NCBI RefSeq assembly: GCF_022179725.1 | Contig: NZ_BPRC01000028.1 | Location: forward strand, 1-53,798 | DNA length: 53,798 nt | Direction of reading: 5' to 3' | DNA from: Methylorubrum aminovorans | Lineage (GTDB): Bacteria > Pseudomonadota > Alphaproteobacteria > Rhizobiales > Beijerinckiaceae | In this document: one piece after another, positions 32,281 through 41,090 of the stretch | How positions within the stretch are numbered: the first letter of the stretch is position 1 | How the letters are laid out: each line of letters opens with the position of its first letter | Notes under the pieces: generated by a model | Told to the model about the DNA's origin: nothing | The model's database searches: none | Seen by the model: the letters and a program-made list of their open reading frames with translations, nothing else | Translations under genes and position numbers: made by a program

Positions 32281-32661
32281 TCATCCGTTCGAGCGCGTCG
32301 AGACCGGGTCACCGGCCGCACCGTAGCCACGCTTGGCCGCGGCGCGGTTGACGATGCCGAATCGCAGGACCGCTTCCTCCAGGTAGTCGATCGCCCGGAT
32401 GAGACCGCGGCGCGCCCGGTCCCGCTCGTCCTCCTCGGCGTCTCCGGGAGTCTCGGCCAACGTCACGGATGCGATCAGCACGCGGTCGCGCTCGTCCTCG
32501 ATCCGCCGGTCGCGCTCGACATGGCCGCGCACGTCGGTATCGAAGGCAGCGATCACCGCCCAGGGCAGGTCGTCCTTCCGGCCTCCCGCCGGATACGCGG
32601 CCGCCAGCCGCCGGGCCTCCGCGGCCGCCCCGCGCATCAGATCTGCCAAGCTCACCGCCAC
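32281..32661 (-). CDS. hypothetical charged helical protein
   Basis: 126 residues from GTG 32661 (after GAGGAGAGAGG); GTG 32655 is equally possible. It is rich in Asp/Glu/Arg with helices such as DVRGHVERDRRIEDERDRVL and a C-terminal RAIDYLEEAVLRFGIVNRAA. The open frame extends further upstream into low-complexity sequence, which is left out. No family was recognised. Confidence 0.5.
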   Translation of the reverse strand: MAVSLADLMRGAAAEARRLAAAYPAGGRKDDLPWAVIAAFDTDVRGHVERDRRIEDERDRVLIASVTLAETPGDAEEDERDRARRGLIRAIDYLEEAVLRFGIVNRAAAKRGYGAAGDPVSTRSNG

Positions 32662-33642
32662 GCTGCCTCTCTCCTCGCCGCCGACGGGCACGCGCCCGCC
32701 CCGTCCCCTGCCAACGCCGGCCGCGCCCCTCACGTTCGAACCGCGGGGCAACGGGACCGGGACGGTCCATCATGCCCGATCCGGCCAGCTCGAACGGGGG
32801 GCTCGGGCGGCGGAAGTCCAGAGGATCAGGGCGTCGGCTATATCGGTGCCATGATCCTGCGCGAAACCTCGCCAAAACGCCCTTGATTGCGCCTTATTGC
32901 ATTCACACTCGCCGACAATCTCCCGGTGCCCCACCTCAAGGGGCGCAGAGATCAGTATCGGCATTGGTGATGATTGATTTCGAGAACCTGCCCTCTTGGG
33001 CTTCTCGCCGCCTGAACCGGCACATCGCGCGCGGCGGCACCGGGCTAGTCGTGCGATGGATCGCCCTTCCGGCCGGACGCGGCGCCAGGAACGGGGAGGC
33101 AGACCAAGTCTCGCCAGCCTCCGGATGGGAGGGCGGCGCATCGGACACCAGCCCTCAACGCTCGCGCCCGCCGAGCGGCTTGGGGGCATCGCCGTCCGGT
33201 GGGCGCGGGCGACCGGCGGACGAGCCGACCGGCGCCGCCGAGGATAGGGCCGACGCACGGCTCCGACAGGGGTGGCCGATGCAATTGTCCCCCGAACGCG
33301 GGGCAAACGCGGCTCTCGATTGAGAGTGCCTCACGAAACGCCCGATCCCGGCGGTTCTCGCTCTGGGCAGGAAAGCGCAGCGGGCGTTTTGCGAGCGACA
33401 CGCATGCGGCTCCTGCCTGCAGCGAGCCAAGCGGCACCGGCATGATGAGAGAACATGCCGCCGGCCACGAAAAGGGCATAAGCCGTGCTTTAGGTTGCCG
33501 GCACACGCTCTCTCCTGCCGAAGCTCGGAACGGGGGAACGGGCGCATCGTCGGACACGTGAAGAGACAGACACGTGAGCCTCCTCGGCAGAGCAATCGGC
33601 CGGCGCGTTCGCAAGGAAGCGACGCCAACCCATGGTGTTTCG
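32662..33642. other. long gene-poor stretch
   Basis: 981 bases with several GC-driven open frames on both strands, all Arg/Pro/Ala-rich without ribosome sites or motifs. The only structured element is palindromic repeat family 1 copy D. The last ~150 bases probably carry the promoter of the nuclease-like gene. Confidence 0.5.
33324..33401 (+). repeat. palindromic repeat family 1, copy D
   Basis: Left arm GAGTGCCTCACGAAACGCCC, right arm GCGGGCGTTTTGCGAGCGAC. The centre contains GGTTCTCGCTCTGGGCAGG, which matches the reverse complement of the centre of copy C. Same orientation as copy A. Confidence 0.75.
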
Positions 33643-34182
33643 ATGAGACGAACGGGATTTCTCGGCCTCAGCATCATCGTCCTCGCCGCCGCCGGCTGGC
33701 ACGATACCGGCCCCGCTCATGCCGGAGAGAGCGTGAGCGGGCGAGCGCGGGTCCTGAGCGGTGACACGCTGGTGGTGGGCGGACGCGTGGTCGGCCTCTA
33801 CGGCGTGGCGGCGCCGGGCCTCAAGCAGACCTGCCTGAACGCCAGGGGCCAGAACTATGCCTGCGGCACCCATGCCGCCAAGGCGCTCGCCGCGCACCTG
33901 AAGGATGCGACGATCACCTGCCAGATCCGCGAGACCGACAGCTACGGCCGCGCGCTCTCCGTCTGCCACCGCGACAAGGAGGATCTGAGCGCCTGGATGG
34001 CCGAGAAGGGCTTCGCCATGGCCGAGCGCGGCGGAAAGGCCGTCTATGTCGGCGCGGAGACCGTCGCGTGGGGCAAGCGCCTCGGCCTCTGGGCGGGCTC
34101 CTTCGAGGATCCGACCGGGCGGCCGCGGACGAGCTACTCCAAGGCCAGCACGGTGGCCGACGCTCAGCCCGAGACGCACTGA
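33643..34182 (+). CDS. secreted thermonuclease-like (SNase) protein lacking catalytic residues
   Basis: 179 residues. Signal peptide (cleavage near AHA-GES), then an SNase-like OB fold: RARVLSGDTLVVGGRVVGLY, and DSYGRALSVC with the conserved Arg103. Active nucleases carry Arg and Glu in VRLxGIDAPE; here this reads VGLYGVAAPG, so the catalytic Arg is Gly51 and the catalytic Glu is Gly59. Four cysteines (64, 74, 93, 107) suggest disulfides. It is probably a non-nuclease binding protein. The ribosome site is weak. Confidence 0.85.
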   Translation: MRRTGFLGLSIIVLAAAGWHDTGPAHAGESVSGRARVLSGDTLVVGGRVVGLYGVAAPGLKQTCLNARGQNYACGTHAAKALAAHLKDATITCQIRETDSYGRALSVCHRDKEDLSAWMAEKGFAMAERGGKAVYVGAETVAWGKRLGLWAGSFEDPTGRPRTSYSKASTVADAQPETH

Positions 34183-34480
34183 ACGCATCCGATATCCCGG
34201 CCGCGGCAGAGGCCGTCTGCGATTAGCGAGGTCCTCGTATCCTGCCCTGTAGGGGTGCGTCTCCGCACGGGACCGGCCGATGCAGTGCCGCGGCGCCGCT
34301 TGCGGCCGGCTCGGTCCGGTGCCACCTAGGTCGCTTAGGCGCGCGACCGAAACGCAGCATCAGATGCGTGGAGGGAACGTCAGCCCGATGCCGATTGTCG
34401 GAGACCCTCCTTCGCGTCGGACCGTGCCGGCCTGGGCCCCTCGGAACCGGTGGCCCGCGCCAGGGAGTGATTGAGAAGCC
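34183..34480. other. intergenic region
   Basis: 298 bases between the SNase-like gene and the small secreted gene. No repeat, hairpin or convincing frame was found. Confidence 0.4.
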
Positions 34481-34762
34481 ATGCGTCGCCCGATCGCCGT
34501 CTCCACCCTCCTGCTCGCCGGCCTCCTGGCGGCCGCCCCTGCCGTCGCCCAGGATGGGACCGACACCCGGATCACCCCGACCGGCCGCGCCGTCACGGCG
34601 ACGGGGCAGACCAAGCCGCCGGCGCCGGGCATCCCCCAGGGACAGGCCGCCTCGACCTCCCAGGAACAGATGCTCAAGGCCCAGCGCGCGGCGCAGGCGC
34701 GCGACAAGGCCTGGGACGCGAAGATGAACAAGACCATGGGCTCGATCTGCAAGGGCTGCTGA
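34481..34762 (+). CDS. small secreted protein with C-terminal CxxC
   Basis: 93 residues. Signal peptide MRRPIAVSTLLLAGLLAAAP with cleavage near AVA-QDG; a Thr/Pro/Gln-rich spacer; then a charged helix MLKAQRAAQARDKAWDAKMN and the end GSICKGC. The CxxC at the terminus could be redox-active or bind metal. It is the last gene before the proposed inversion border at rplN. Confidence 0.7.
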   Translation: MRRPIAVSTLLLAGLLAAAPAVAQDGTDTRITPTGRAVTATGQTKPPAPGIPQGQAASTSQEQMLKAQRAAQARDKAWDAKMNKTMGSICKGC

Positions 34763-35159
34763 CGAGCGCCGACGACCGGCGCGACCGACCGCCTCCCTCC
34801 CCCCTTTCGCGACTCCCCCTATCGACAGCGTGGTGTCCATCGCCTCGCTGTCCGCCCGGCGCAGAACCGCACATCGCTGCTCGAAGCGACGCTCTCTGCG
34901 TCTCGCCGGCGGGCAGGAGCATACGATTTCGCCGCCCGCCCCGCTTGCACGGCGCACGCGTCCGTAGTATCGGGCACGCCTTCGCGACAGTCCTTGGGAT
35001 GTTCGCATCCCTTCGTACGCGGTGACCGCGCCGGCGTTCCCACGCCGATAGCGCGGTCTCTCACATGAGCCGGGGACATCAGATCCCCATCAGGCGTCGT
35101 CCGCCGGGCAATACCGTCCGTGTGCGGAAACCCGCCTGAAACAAGGAAAGGTCACTCCC
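34763..35159. other. region upstream of rplN, left rearrangement border
   Basis: 397 bases. In the usual order rpsQ would lie here. Only weak promoter-like pairs were seen (for example TTGCAC...TAGTAT at 34945-34970 with a spacer that is too short). It must nevertheless provide transcription for the whole rplN-to-adk block. AAGGAAAGG before rplN is its ribosome site. Confidence 0.5.
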
Positions 35160-35528
35160 GTGATCCAGATGCAGACGAATCTGGACGTCGCCGACAATTC
35201 GGGTGCGCGCCGCGTGATGTGCATCAAGGTGCTCGGCGGGTCGAAGCGCAAATACGCCGGCGTCGGCGACATCATCGTCGTCTCCGTCAAGGAGGCGATC
35301 CCGCGCGGCCGCGTGAAGAAGGGCGACGTCATGAAGGCGGTCGTCGTGCGCACGGCCAAGGACGTGAAGCGCGCCGACGGTTCGGTGATCCGCTTCGACA
35401 AGAACGCCGCCGTTCTGATCAACAATCAGAAGGAGCCGGTCGGCACCCGTATCTTCGGGCCGGTGCCGCGCGAGCTGCGCGCGCGCAACCACATGAAGAT
35501 CATCTCGCTCGCTCCTGAGGTGCTGTGA
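35160..35528 (+). CDS. rplN: 50S ribosomal protein L14 (uL14)
   Basis: 122 residues, the normal length, with MIQMQTNLDVADNSGARRVM and the conserved VVVRTAK and FGPVPRELR blocks. It binds 23S rRNA at the subunit interface. The start is GTG. It is now the first gene of its transcript, on the plus strand, whereas its usual upstream neighbour rpsQ is 13 kb away on the minus strand. Its stop overlaps the rplX start by one base. Confidence 0.97.
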   Translation: MIQMQTNLDVADNSGARRVMCIKVLGGSKRKYAGVGDIIVVSVKEAIPRGRVKKGDVMKAVVVRTAKDVKRADGSVIRFDKNAAVLINNQKEPVGTRIFGPVPRELRARNHMKIISLAPEVL

Positions 35529-35842
35529 TGGCCGCCAAGATCAAGAAGGGCGACACGGTCGTCGTCCTCACCGGCCGCGACGCGGGTCGCTCCGGCGAGG
35601 TCATCCAGGTCATGCCGAAGGACGGCAAGGCCTTCGTGCGCGGCGTCAATCTGGTCAAGAAGCACCAGAAGCAGACGCAGAACGCCGAGGGCGGGATCAT
35701 CTCCAAGGAGGCTGCGATCCAGCTCTCCAACCTCGCGTTCCAGGACGTGAACGGCAAGCCGACCCGCGTGGGTTTCCGCATCCTCGAAGACGGACGCAAG
35801 GTCCGGTTCGCCAAGACCACGGGGGATCAGATCGATGGCTGA
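35528..35842 (+). CDS. rplX: 50S ribosomal protein L24 (uL24)
   Basis: 104 residues with the KOW motif at the start (KIKKGDTVVVLTGRDAGRSG). An assembly initiator of the large subunit. ATG 35528 shares its A with the rplN stop (TGATG), and the end overlaps rplE by eight bases, so the three are translationally coupled. Confidence 0.97.
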   Translation: MAAKIKKGDTVVVLTGRDAGRSGEVIQVMPKDGKAFVRGVNLVKKHQKQTQNAEGGIISKEAAIQLSNLAFQDVNGKPTRVGFRILEDGRKVRFAKTTGDQIDG

Positions 35843-36401
35843 GGCCGACAAGAACGCCTACGTCCCGCGTCTGCGCAAGCACTACGACGAGGTCGTCCGG
35901 CAGAAGCTGATCGAGCAGTTCGGGTACAAGAACCCGATGCAGGTCCCGCAGATCGAGAAGATCGTCATCAACATGGGCGTCGGCGAGTCCACCGCGGATT
36001 CGAAGAAGGCCACCGTTGCGGCGGGCGACCTCGCGCTCATCGCCGGCCAGAAGCCGGTCATCACCCGCGCCCGCAAGGCGATCGCGACCTTCAAGGTCCG
36101 CGAGGGCATGCCGATCGGCTGCAAGGTGACGCTGCGCAAGGCCCGCATGTACGAGTTCATGGATCGCCTGATCACGATCGCGCTACCGCGCGTCCGTGAC
36201 TTCCGCGGCTTGAACCCGCGCTCCTTCGACGGCCGCGGCAACTACGCCATGGGCCTCAAGGAGCACCTCGTGTTCCCGGAGATCTCCTACGACAAGGCGG
36301 AGCAGACCTGGGGCATGGACATCGTCGTCCAGACGAGCGCCACCACGGACGAAGAGGCCAAGGCTCTCCTCGCCCATTTCAAATTCCCGTTCCGGCAGTA
36401 A
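35835..36401 (+). CDS. rplE: 50S ribosomal protein L5 (uL5)
   Basis: 188 residues; binds 5S rRNA in the central protuberance. IEKIVINMGVGE and the KAIATFKVREGMPIGCKVTL block are diagnostic. It overlaps the end of rplX and precedes rpsN by 41 bases. Confidence 0.97.
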   Translation: MAEADKNAYVPRLRKHYDEVVRQKLIEQFGYKNPMQVPQIEKIVINMGVGESTADSKKATVAAGDLALIAGQKPVITRARKAIATFKVREGMPIGCKVTLRKARMYEFMDRLITIALPRVRDFRGLNPRSFDGRGNYAMGLKEHLVFPEISYDKAEQTWGMDIVVQTSATTDEEAKALLAHFKFPFRQ

Positions 36402-36442
36402 GCAGCGGCAACGTCGCTTAAACGCGGACACTGGAGACAGAC

Positions 36443-36748
36443 ATGGCTAAGAAAAGCTCAGTCGAGAAGAACAACCACCGCAAGGATCTGGTGAAGCGCT
36501 TCGCCGAGAAGCGTAAGGCCCTCCTTGCCATCGCCAACGATGAGTCCCGCGAGATGGAGGAGCGCTTCGAGGCGCGCCTGAAGCTCGCGGAACTGCCGCG
36601 CAACTCGTCGGCCACCCGCATCCGCAACCGCTGCGAGATGACCGGCCGTCCGCGGGCCTACTACCGTAAGCTCGGCATCTCGCGCGTCGCTCTGCGCGAG
36701 CTCGGCAACCGGGGTCTCATCCCCGGCCTCGTGAAGTCCAGCTGGTAA
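36443..36748 (+). CDS. rpsN: 30S ribosomal protein S14 (uS14), zinc-less form
   Basis: 101 residues, the long C-minus form: the CxxC pairs of the short zinc form are absent, while RIRNRCEMTGRPRAYYRKLG is conserved. It binds 16S rRNA in the head of the small subunit. A good GGAGACAG site precedes ATG. Confidence 0.97.
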   Translation: MAKKSSVEKNNHRKDLVKRFAEKRKALLAIANDESREMEERFEARLKLAELPRNSSATRIRNRCEMTGRPRAYYRKLGISRVALRELGNRGLIPGLVKSSW

Positions 36749-36760
36749 GGGGAGGCATCC

Positions 36761-37156
36761 ATGGTGAACGATCCCGTGGGTGATATGCTCACCCGCATCC
36801 GCAACGGCCAGAGCCGTCGCCGCAACGTCGTCCAGACCCCCGGTTCGCGCCTGCGTGCCTCGGTCCTCGACGTTCTGAAGTCCGAGGGTTACATCCGCGA
36901 CTACGCCGTGGCGGATCTCGGCAACGGCCGCACCGAGTTCCAGATCGAACTCAAGTACTACGATGGTCGCCCGGTGATCCGGGAGATCAAGCGCGTGTCG
37001 AAGCCCGGCCGCCGCGTCTACTCGTCGGTTGGCGAGCTGCCGCGCGTCGCCGACGGTCTCGGCGTTACCATCATCTCGACCCCGCAGGGCGTCATGGCCG
37101 ATCACGAGGCGCGCGAGCGCAACGTCGGCGGTGAAGTGCTCTGCAAGGTGTTCTGA
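36761..37156 (+). CDS. rpsH: 30S ribosomal protein S8 (uS8)
   Basis: 131 residues, with VNDPVGDMLTRIRNGQ at the start and the C-terminal STPQGVMADHEARERNVGGE region. A central 16S rRNA binder; in E. coli it represses the spc operon by binding its mRNA, so feedback on this block is plausible but not shown here. Confidence 0.97.
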   Translation: MVNDPVGDMLTRIRNGQSRRRNVVQTPGSRLRASVLDVLKSEGYIRDYAVADLGNGRTEFQIELKYYDGRPVIREIKRVSKPGRRVYSSVGELPRVADGLGVTIISTPQGVMADHEARERNVGGEVLCKVF

Positions 37157-37172
37157 TCCGGAGGACAGCGAC

Positions 37173-37706
37173 ATGTCTCGCGTAGGCAAGAAGCCCGTCC
37201 CCGTCCCGTCCGGCGTCACCGCCACGGTCACGGGTCAGACGGTGAAGATGAAGGGCTCGAAGGGCGAACTCCAGTTCGTCGTCCCGCCCCAGGTCATCGT
37301 GGAGTTCAAGGACGGCGCCGTCTCGGTGCAGCCCAAGGACCAGTCGAAGCAGGCTCGCTCCCTGTGGGGCACCTCGCGCGCCCAGGTGGCGAACCTCGTC
37401 GAGGGCGTCTCCAAGGGCTTCGAGAAGAAGCTCGAGATCACCGGCGTCGGCTACCGTGCCGCCATGGCCGGCAAGGCGCTCAAGCTCTCGCTCGGCTACA
37501 GCCACGACATCGAGTACGAGATCCCGGCCGGCATCACCATCGTGACGCCCAAGCCCACGGAGATCGTGGTGTCGGGCATCGACCGGCAGCGCGTCGGTCA
37601 GGTTGCGGCGGAGATTCGCGAGTATCGCGGCCCCGAGCCCTATAAGGGCAAGGGCGTCAAGTACGCTGGCGAATTCATCTTCCGCAAGGAAGGCAAGAAG
37701 AAGTAA
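37173..37706 (+). CDS. rplF: 50S ribosomal protein L6 (uL6)
   Basis: 177 residues, starting MSRVGKKPVPVPSGVTATVT, with the duplicated L6 fold and the signature EPYKGKGVKYAGEFIFRKEG near the C-terminus. GGAGG precedes the ATG, which decides the start; the open frame goes on upstream through rpsH in another frame. Confidence 0.97.
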   Translation: MSRVGKKPVPVPSGVTATVTGQTVKMKGSKGELQFVVPPQVIVEFKDGAVSVQPKDQSKQARSLWGTSRAQVANLVEGVSKGFEKKLEITGVGYRAAMAGKALKLSLGYSHDIEYEIPAGITIVTPKPTEIVVSGIDRQRVGQVAAEIREYRGPEPYKGKGVKYAGEFIFRKEGKKK

Positions 37707-37717
37707 GGGGGGCGATC

Positions 37718-38080
37718 ATGTCGAACAAGAACGAAGCCCTCCTGCGCCGCAAGGCGCGGGTCCGTCGGGCCCTCCGAGCCTCCGCCAACGGCCGTCCGCG
37801 GCTGTCGGTGTTCCGCTCGTCCAAGCAGATCTACGTCCAGGTCATCGACGATGCCGCGGGCCGCACGCTCGCTGCCGCGTCCAGCCTCGACAAGGATCTC
37901 AAGGCCAGCCTCAAGACCGGTGCCGACAAGGCGGCGGCCGAGGCGGTCGGCAAGCTCGTCGCCGAGCGCGCCAAGGCTGCGGGCGTCACCAAGGTCGTCT
38001 TCGACCGCTCGGGCTACATCTTCCACGGCCGCGTCAAGGCTCTCGCCGACGCCGCCCGTGAGGGTGGCCTGGACTTCTAA
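37718..38080 (+). CDS. rplR: 50S ribosomal protein L18 (uL18)
   Basis: 120 residues; binds 5S rRNA with L5. RPRLSVFRSSKQIYVQVIDD and VVFDRSGYIFHGRVKALADA are family blocks. After the stop there is a GC-rich hairpin (38092-38112) before rpsE. Confidence 0.97.
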   Translation: MSNKNEALLRRKARVRRALRASANGRPRLSVFRSSKQIYVQVIDDAAGRTLAAASSLDKDLKASLKTGADKAAAEAVGKLVAERAKAAGVTKVVFDRSGYIFHGRVKALADAAREGGLDF

Positions 38081-38091
38081 GACGCCGCGTT

Positions 38092-38112
38092 CCCTCCCCT
38101 TCGTGGGGAGGG
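38092..38112 (+). other. intercistronic hairpin between rplR and rpsE
   Basis: CCCTCCCC and GGGGAGGG form an eight-base perfect stem around TTCGT. It is not followed by a T-tract, so it is more likely an mRNA processing, stability or pausing element than a terminator. It lies in an 89-base gap, long for this tightly packed cluster. Confidence 0.5.
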
Positions 38113-38169
38113 GACCATCGAGCGAGCGGGTCTTTGCGGCCCGCGTCAGTGAGATAACAGGAATCAGAT

Positions 38170-38748
38170 ATGGCACGTGAACGCGAAGGTCGTCGCCGCG
38201 ACGACCGCGAGGAGCGCGACAGCGAATTCGTGGACAAGCTCGTCCACATCAACCGCGTCGCCAAGGTGGTGAAGGGTGGCCGTCGCTTCGGCTTCGCGGC
38301 GCTCGTCGTCGTCGGCGACCAGAAGGGCCGCGTCGGCTTCGGCCACGGCAAGGCCCGTGAGGTGCCGGAGGCGATCCGCAAGGCGACGGAAGCCGCCAAG
38401 CGCGGTCTGATCCGCGTGTCGCTCCGCGAGGGCCGCACCCTGCACCACGACGTCAACGGTCGTCACGGCGCCGGCAAGGTGATCCTCCGCGCGGCGCCGC
38501 AGGGTACCGGCATCATCGCCGGCGGCCCGATGCGCGCCGTGTTCGAGACGCTCGGCATGCAGGACGTCGTCGCCAAGTCGCTCGGCTCGTCCAACCCCTA
38601 CAACCTCGTGCGCGCCACCTTCGACGCGCTCAAGAACGAGGACAGCCCGCGCTCGGTCGCGGCCCGTCGCGGTCTCAAGGTGTCGGCCCTCCAGGCCCGT
38701 CGCCGTGACGCCGACCCGGCCGACACCTCCGAAGCGGCCGTCGCCTAA
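38170..38748 (+). CDS. rpsE: 30S ribosomal protein S5 (uS5)
   Basis: 192 residues with the S5 double-stranded RNA-binding domain (EFVDKLVHINRVAKVVKGGR) and the C-terminal domain with VFETLGMQDVVAKSLGSSN. Acts in decoding accuracy. The N-terminus is short and charged as usual in this class. Confidence 0.97.
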   Translation: MAREREGRRRDDREERDSEFVDKLVHINRVAKVVKGGRRFGFAALVVVGDQKGRVGFGHGKAREVPEAIRKATEAAKRGLIRVSLREGRTLHHDVNGRHGAGKVILRAAPQGTGIIAGGPMRAVFETLGMQDVVAKSLGSSNPYNLVRATFDALKNEDSPRSVAARRGLKVSALQARRRDADPADTSEAAVA

Positions 38749-38759
38749 GGGAGGGCAGC

Positions 38760-38954
38760 ATGGCTAACAAGACTGTCCGCATCGAGCAGATCGGTTCGCC
38801 GATCCGCCGCGAGGCCTCCCAGCGTGCGACGCTGATCGGCCTCAAGCTGAACAAGCTGCACCGCGTCTCCGAGTTGGAGGACACTCCCTCGGTCCGCGGG
38901 ATGATCCGCAAGGTCGCGCACCTCGTGCGCGTCCTCGATGACGCCGCGGCGTGA
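38760..38954 (+). CDS. rpmD: 50S ribosomal protein L30 (uL30)
   Basis: 64 residues, the normal bacterial size; VRIEQIGSPIRREASQRATL and the GLKLNKLHRVSELEDTPSVR block identify it. GGGAGG precedes ATG, and rplO starts 13 bases downstream. Confidence 0.97.
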   Translation: MANKTVRIEQIGSPIRREASQRATLIGLKLNKLHRVSELEDTPSVRGMIRKVAHLVRVLDDAAA

Positions 38955-38967
38955 GGAGGGCTTACCC

Positions 38968-39477
38968 ATGAAGCTCAACGAGATCCGCGACAACGAAGGC
39001 GCGACCAAGAACCGGATGCGCGTCGGCCGGGGCATCGGCTCCGGCAAGGGCAAGACCGGTGGCCGCGGCGTGAAGGGTCAGAAGGCCCGCACCGGCGTGT
39101 CCATCAAGGGCTTCGAGGGCGGTCAGATGCCGCTGCATCGTCGCCTGCCGAAGCGCGGCTTCAACAACATCCACGCTCACGACCTGAACGAGGTGAACCT
39201 CGGTCGCGTCCAGGCGGCGGTGGATGCCGGCAAGCTCGACGCCAACGCCCCCGTGACCGTCGATGCGCTGGTGAAGGCCGGCCTCATCGGCCGGGCCCGT
39301 GACGGCGTGAAGCTGCTCGGCGTCGGCGAACTGACCGCGAAGCTCAGCTTCGAGGTCACCCGCGCCTCCAAGTCGGCCATCGAGGCCGTCGAGAAGGCCG
39401 GTGGCTCGGTGACCACGACCTTCGCCGCCGGCGTCGCCCATCGCGGCGCGTCGGAAGGCGCGGTTGCGTCGGCCTGA
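38968..39477 (+). CDS. rplO: 50S ribosomal protein L15 (uL15)
   Basis: 169 residues from MKLNEIRDNEGATKNRMRVG, with the Gly-rich GRGIGSGKGKTGGRGVKGQK segment characteristic of L15 and LPKRGFNN. GAGGAGGG precedes ATG. A hairpin with T-rich tail follows before secY. Confidence 0.97.
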   Translation: MKLNEIRDNEGATKNRMRVGRGIGSGKGKTGGRGVKGQKARTGVSIKGFEGGQMPLHRRLPKRGFNNIHAHDLNEVNLGRVQAAVDAGKLDANAPVTVDALVKAGLIGRARDGVKLLGVGELTAKLSFEVTRASKSAIEAVEKAGGSVTTTFAAGVAHRGASEGAVASA

Positions 39478-39502
39478 CACCACGATTAAGTCGAACGCCG
39501 AA

Positions 39503-39545
39503 GCGGCGGCCCGTGCTCGCACGCGGCCGCCGTTTCCGCTTTCAG
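39503..39545 (+). terminator. hairpin between rplO and secY (possible attenuator)
   Basis: CGGCGGCC (39504-39511) pairs with GGCCGCCG (39525-39532), followed by TTTCCGCTTTC. It resembles a weak intrinsic terminator inside the cluster and could lower secY/adk expression relative to the ribosomal genes. Confidence 0.5.
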
Positions 39546-39589
39546 GGACCGCTTGACGGGTCCCGACGGCATTTTCCGGGATACGAGAC

Positions 39590-40933
39590 ATGGCCTCAGC
39601 CGCCGAGCAGCTTGCCGCCAACCTGAATTTCGGCGCCATCGCCAAGGCCGACGAGCTCAAGAAGCGCATCTGGTTCACCCTGGGCGCGCTCATCGTGTTC
39701 CGGCTGGGCACCTACATCCCGATTCCGGGCATCGACCCGGAGCAGTTCGCGCGCAACTTCCAGAATCAGGCCGGCGGCGTGCTCGGCATGTTCAACATGT
39801 TCTCCGGCGGTGCCGTCGAGCGCATGGCGGTCTTCGCGCTCAACATCATGCCCTACATCTCGGCCTCGATCATCGTTCAGCTGCTCACCTCGGTGGTACC
39901 GAGCCTCGAGGCGCTGAAGAAGGAGGGTGAATCGGGCCGCAAGGTCATCAACCAGTACACCCGCTACCTCACGGTGGTGCTGGCGCTGGTCCAATCCTGG
40001 GGCATCGCCTTCGGTCTGCAAGGCTCGAACGCGGTCATCACCCCGGGGCCATTCTTCATTCTCTCCACCGTCGTGACGCTGACCGGCGGCACGCTGTTCC
40101 TGATGTGGATCGGCGAGCAGATCACCTCGCGCGGTATCGGCAACGGCTCCTCGCTGATCATCTTTGCGGGCATCGTCGCCCACCTGCCGGCCTCGATCTT
40201 CGGGGCGCTCGAACTCACCCGCACCGGCGCGCTCTCGCCGGCCATCCTGCTCGGCGCCGGCATCGCGGCGGTCGCGCTGATCTACTTCATCGTCTTCATG
40301 GAGCGCGCCCAGCGCCGCCTCCTGATCAACTACCCCAAGCGTCAGGTCGGCAACCGCATGTACGAGGGCCAGTCCTCGTTCCTGCCGCTCAAGCTCAACA
40401 CCTCGGGCGTGATCCCGCCGATCTTCGCCTCCTCGCTGCTGCTGCTGCCGACCACGGTGGCGAGCTTCTCGGCCAACCAGGGCTCGACCGGTATCCTCGG
40501 GACGCTCACGGCCTATCTCGGCCACGGCCGGCCGCTCTACATGCTGGCCTATGCCGGCCTGATCATCTTCTTCACGTTCTTCTACACGGCGATCGTCTTC
40601 AATCCGCAGGAGACCGCCGACAACCTGAAGAAGCAGGGCGGCTTCATTCCCGGCATCCGGCCCGGCGAGCGTACCGCCGCCTTCATCGACAAGGTGCTGA
40701 CCCGCATCACCGTGATCGGTGCGGCCTACCTCACCTTCGTCTGCCTGGTGCCGGAAATCGTCGCCTCCTACACCTCGGCGGCGCTCGGCTTCGGCGGCAC
40801 CTCGCTGCTGATCGTGGTCTCGGTCACCATGGATACGGTGGCGCAGATCCACGGGCACCTGATGGCGCACCAGTACGAGGGCCTCGTGAAGAAGGCCAAG
40901 CTGCGCGGCGCCTCGACCACCCGACGCCGCTGA
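39590..40933 (+). CDS. secY: preprotein translocase subunit SecY
   Basis: 447 residues, ten membrane helices, the pore of the Sec translocon. GTYIPIPGIDPEQF, GIGNGSSLIIFAGI and GKFIPGIRPGE-type (GGFIPGIRPGERTA) signatures are present. Position after rplO is canonical. A 157-base gap follows before adk. Confidence 0.97.
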   Translation: MASAAEQLAANLNFGAIAKADELKKRIWFTLGALIVFRLGTYIPIPGIDPEQFARNFQNQAGGVLGMFNMFSGGAVERMAVFALNIMPYISASIIVQLLTSVVPSLEALKKEGESGRKVINQYTRYLTVVLALVQSWGIAFGLQGSNAVITPGPFFILSTVVTLTGGTLFLMWIGEQITSRGIGNGSSLIIFAGIVAHLPASIFGALELTRTGALSPAILLGAGIAAVALIYFIVFMERAQRRLLINYPKRQVGNRMYEGQSSFLPLKLNTSGVIPPIFASSLLLLPTTVASFSANQGSTGILGTLTAYLGHGRPLYMLAYAGLIIFFTFFYTAIVFNPQETADNLKKQGGFIPGIRPGERTAAFIDKVLTRITVIGAAYLTFVCLVPEIVASYTSAALGFGGTSLLIVVSVTMDTVAQIHGHLMAHQYEGLVKKAKLRGASTTRRR

Positions 40934-41090
40934 CAGTTCCGCCAACAGAGCGGCCTTCGACGAAGGTTCGGTGGACGCGCGCAGGGGAATTGCGCATCAA
41001 GGCGATGTGACGACGGTGCGACCCGTGAAGGCAGGTGCGCCGCCCATGAAGAACGAGCCCGGCGCCGGGCCTTAAGGACGGGGAGACGCT

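Noticed and set aside
34945..34970. TTGCAC/TAGTAT as rplN promoter
   Set aside because: The spacer is only 14 bases, too short for a normal sigma-70 promoter; the true promoter upstream of rplN remains unidentified.
39596..40945. 449-residue open frame on the minus strand
   Set aside because: Antisense to secY, which has ten clear membrane helices and family signatures.
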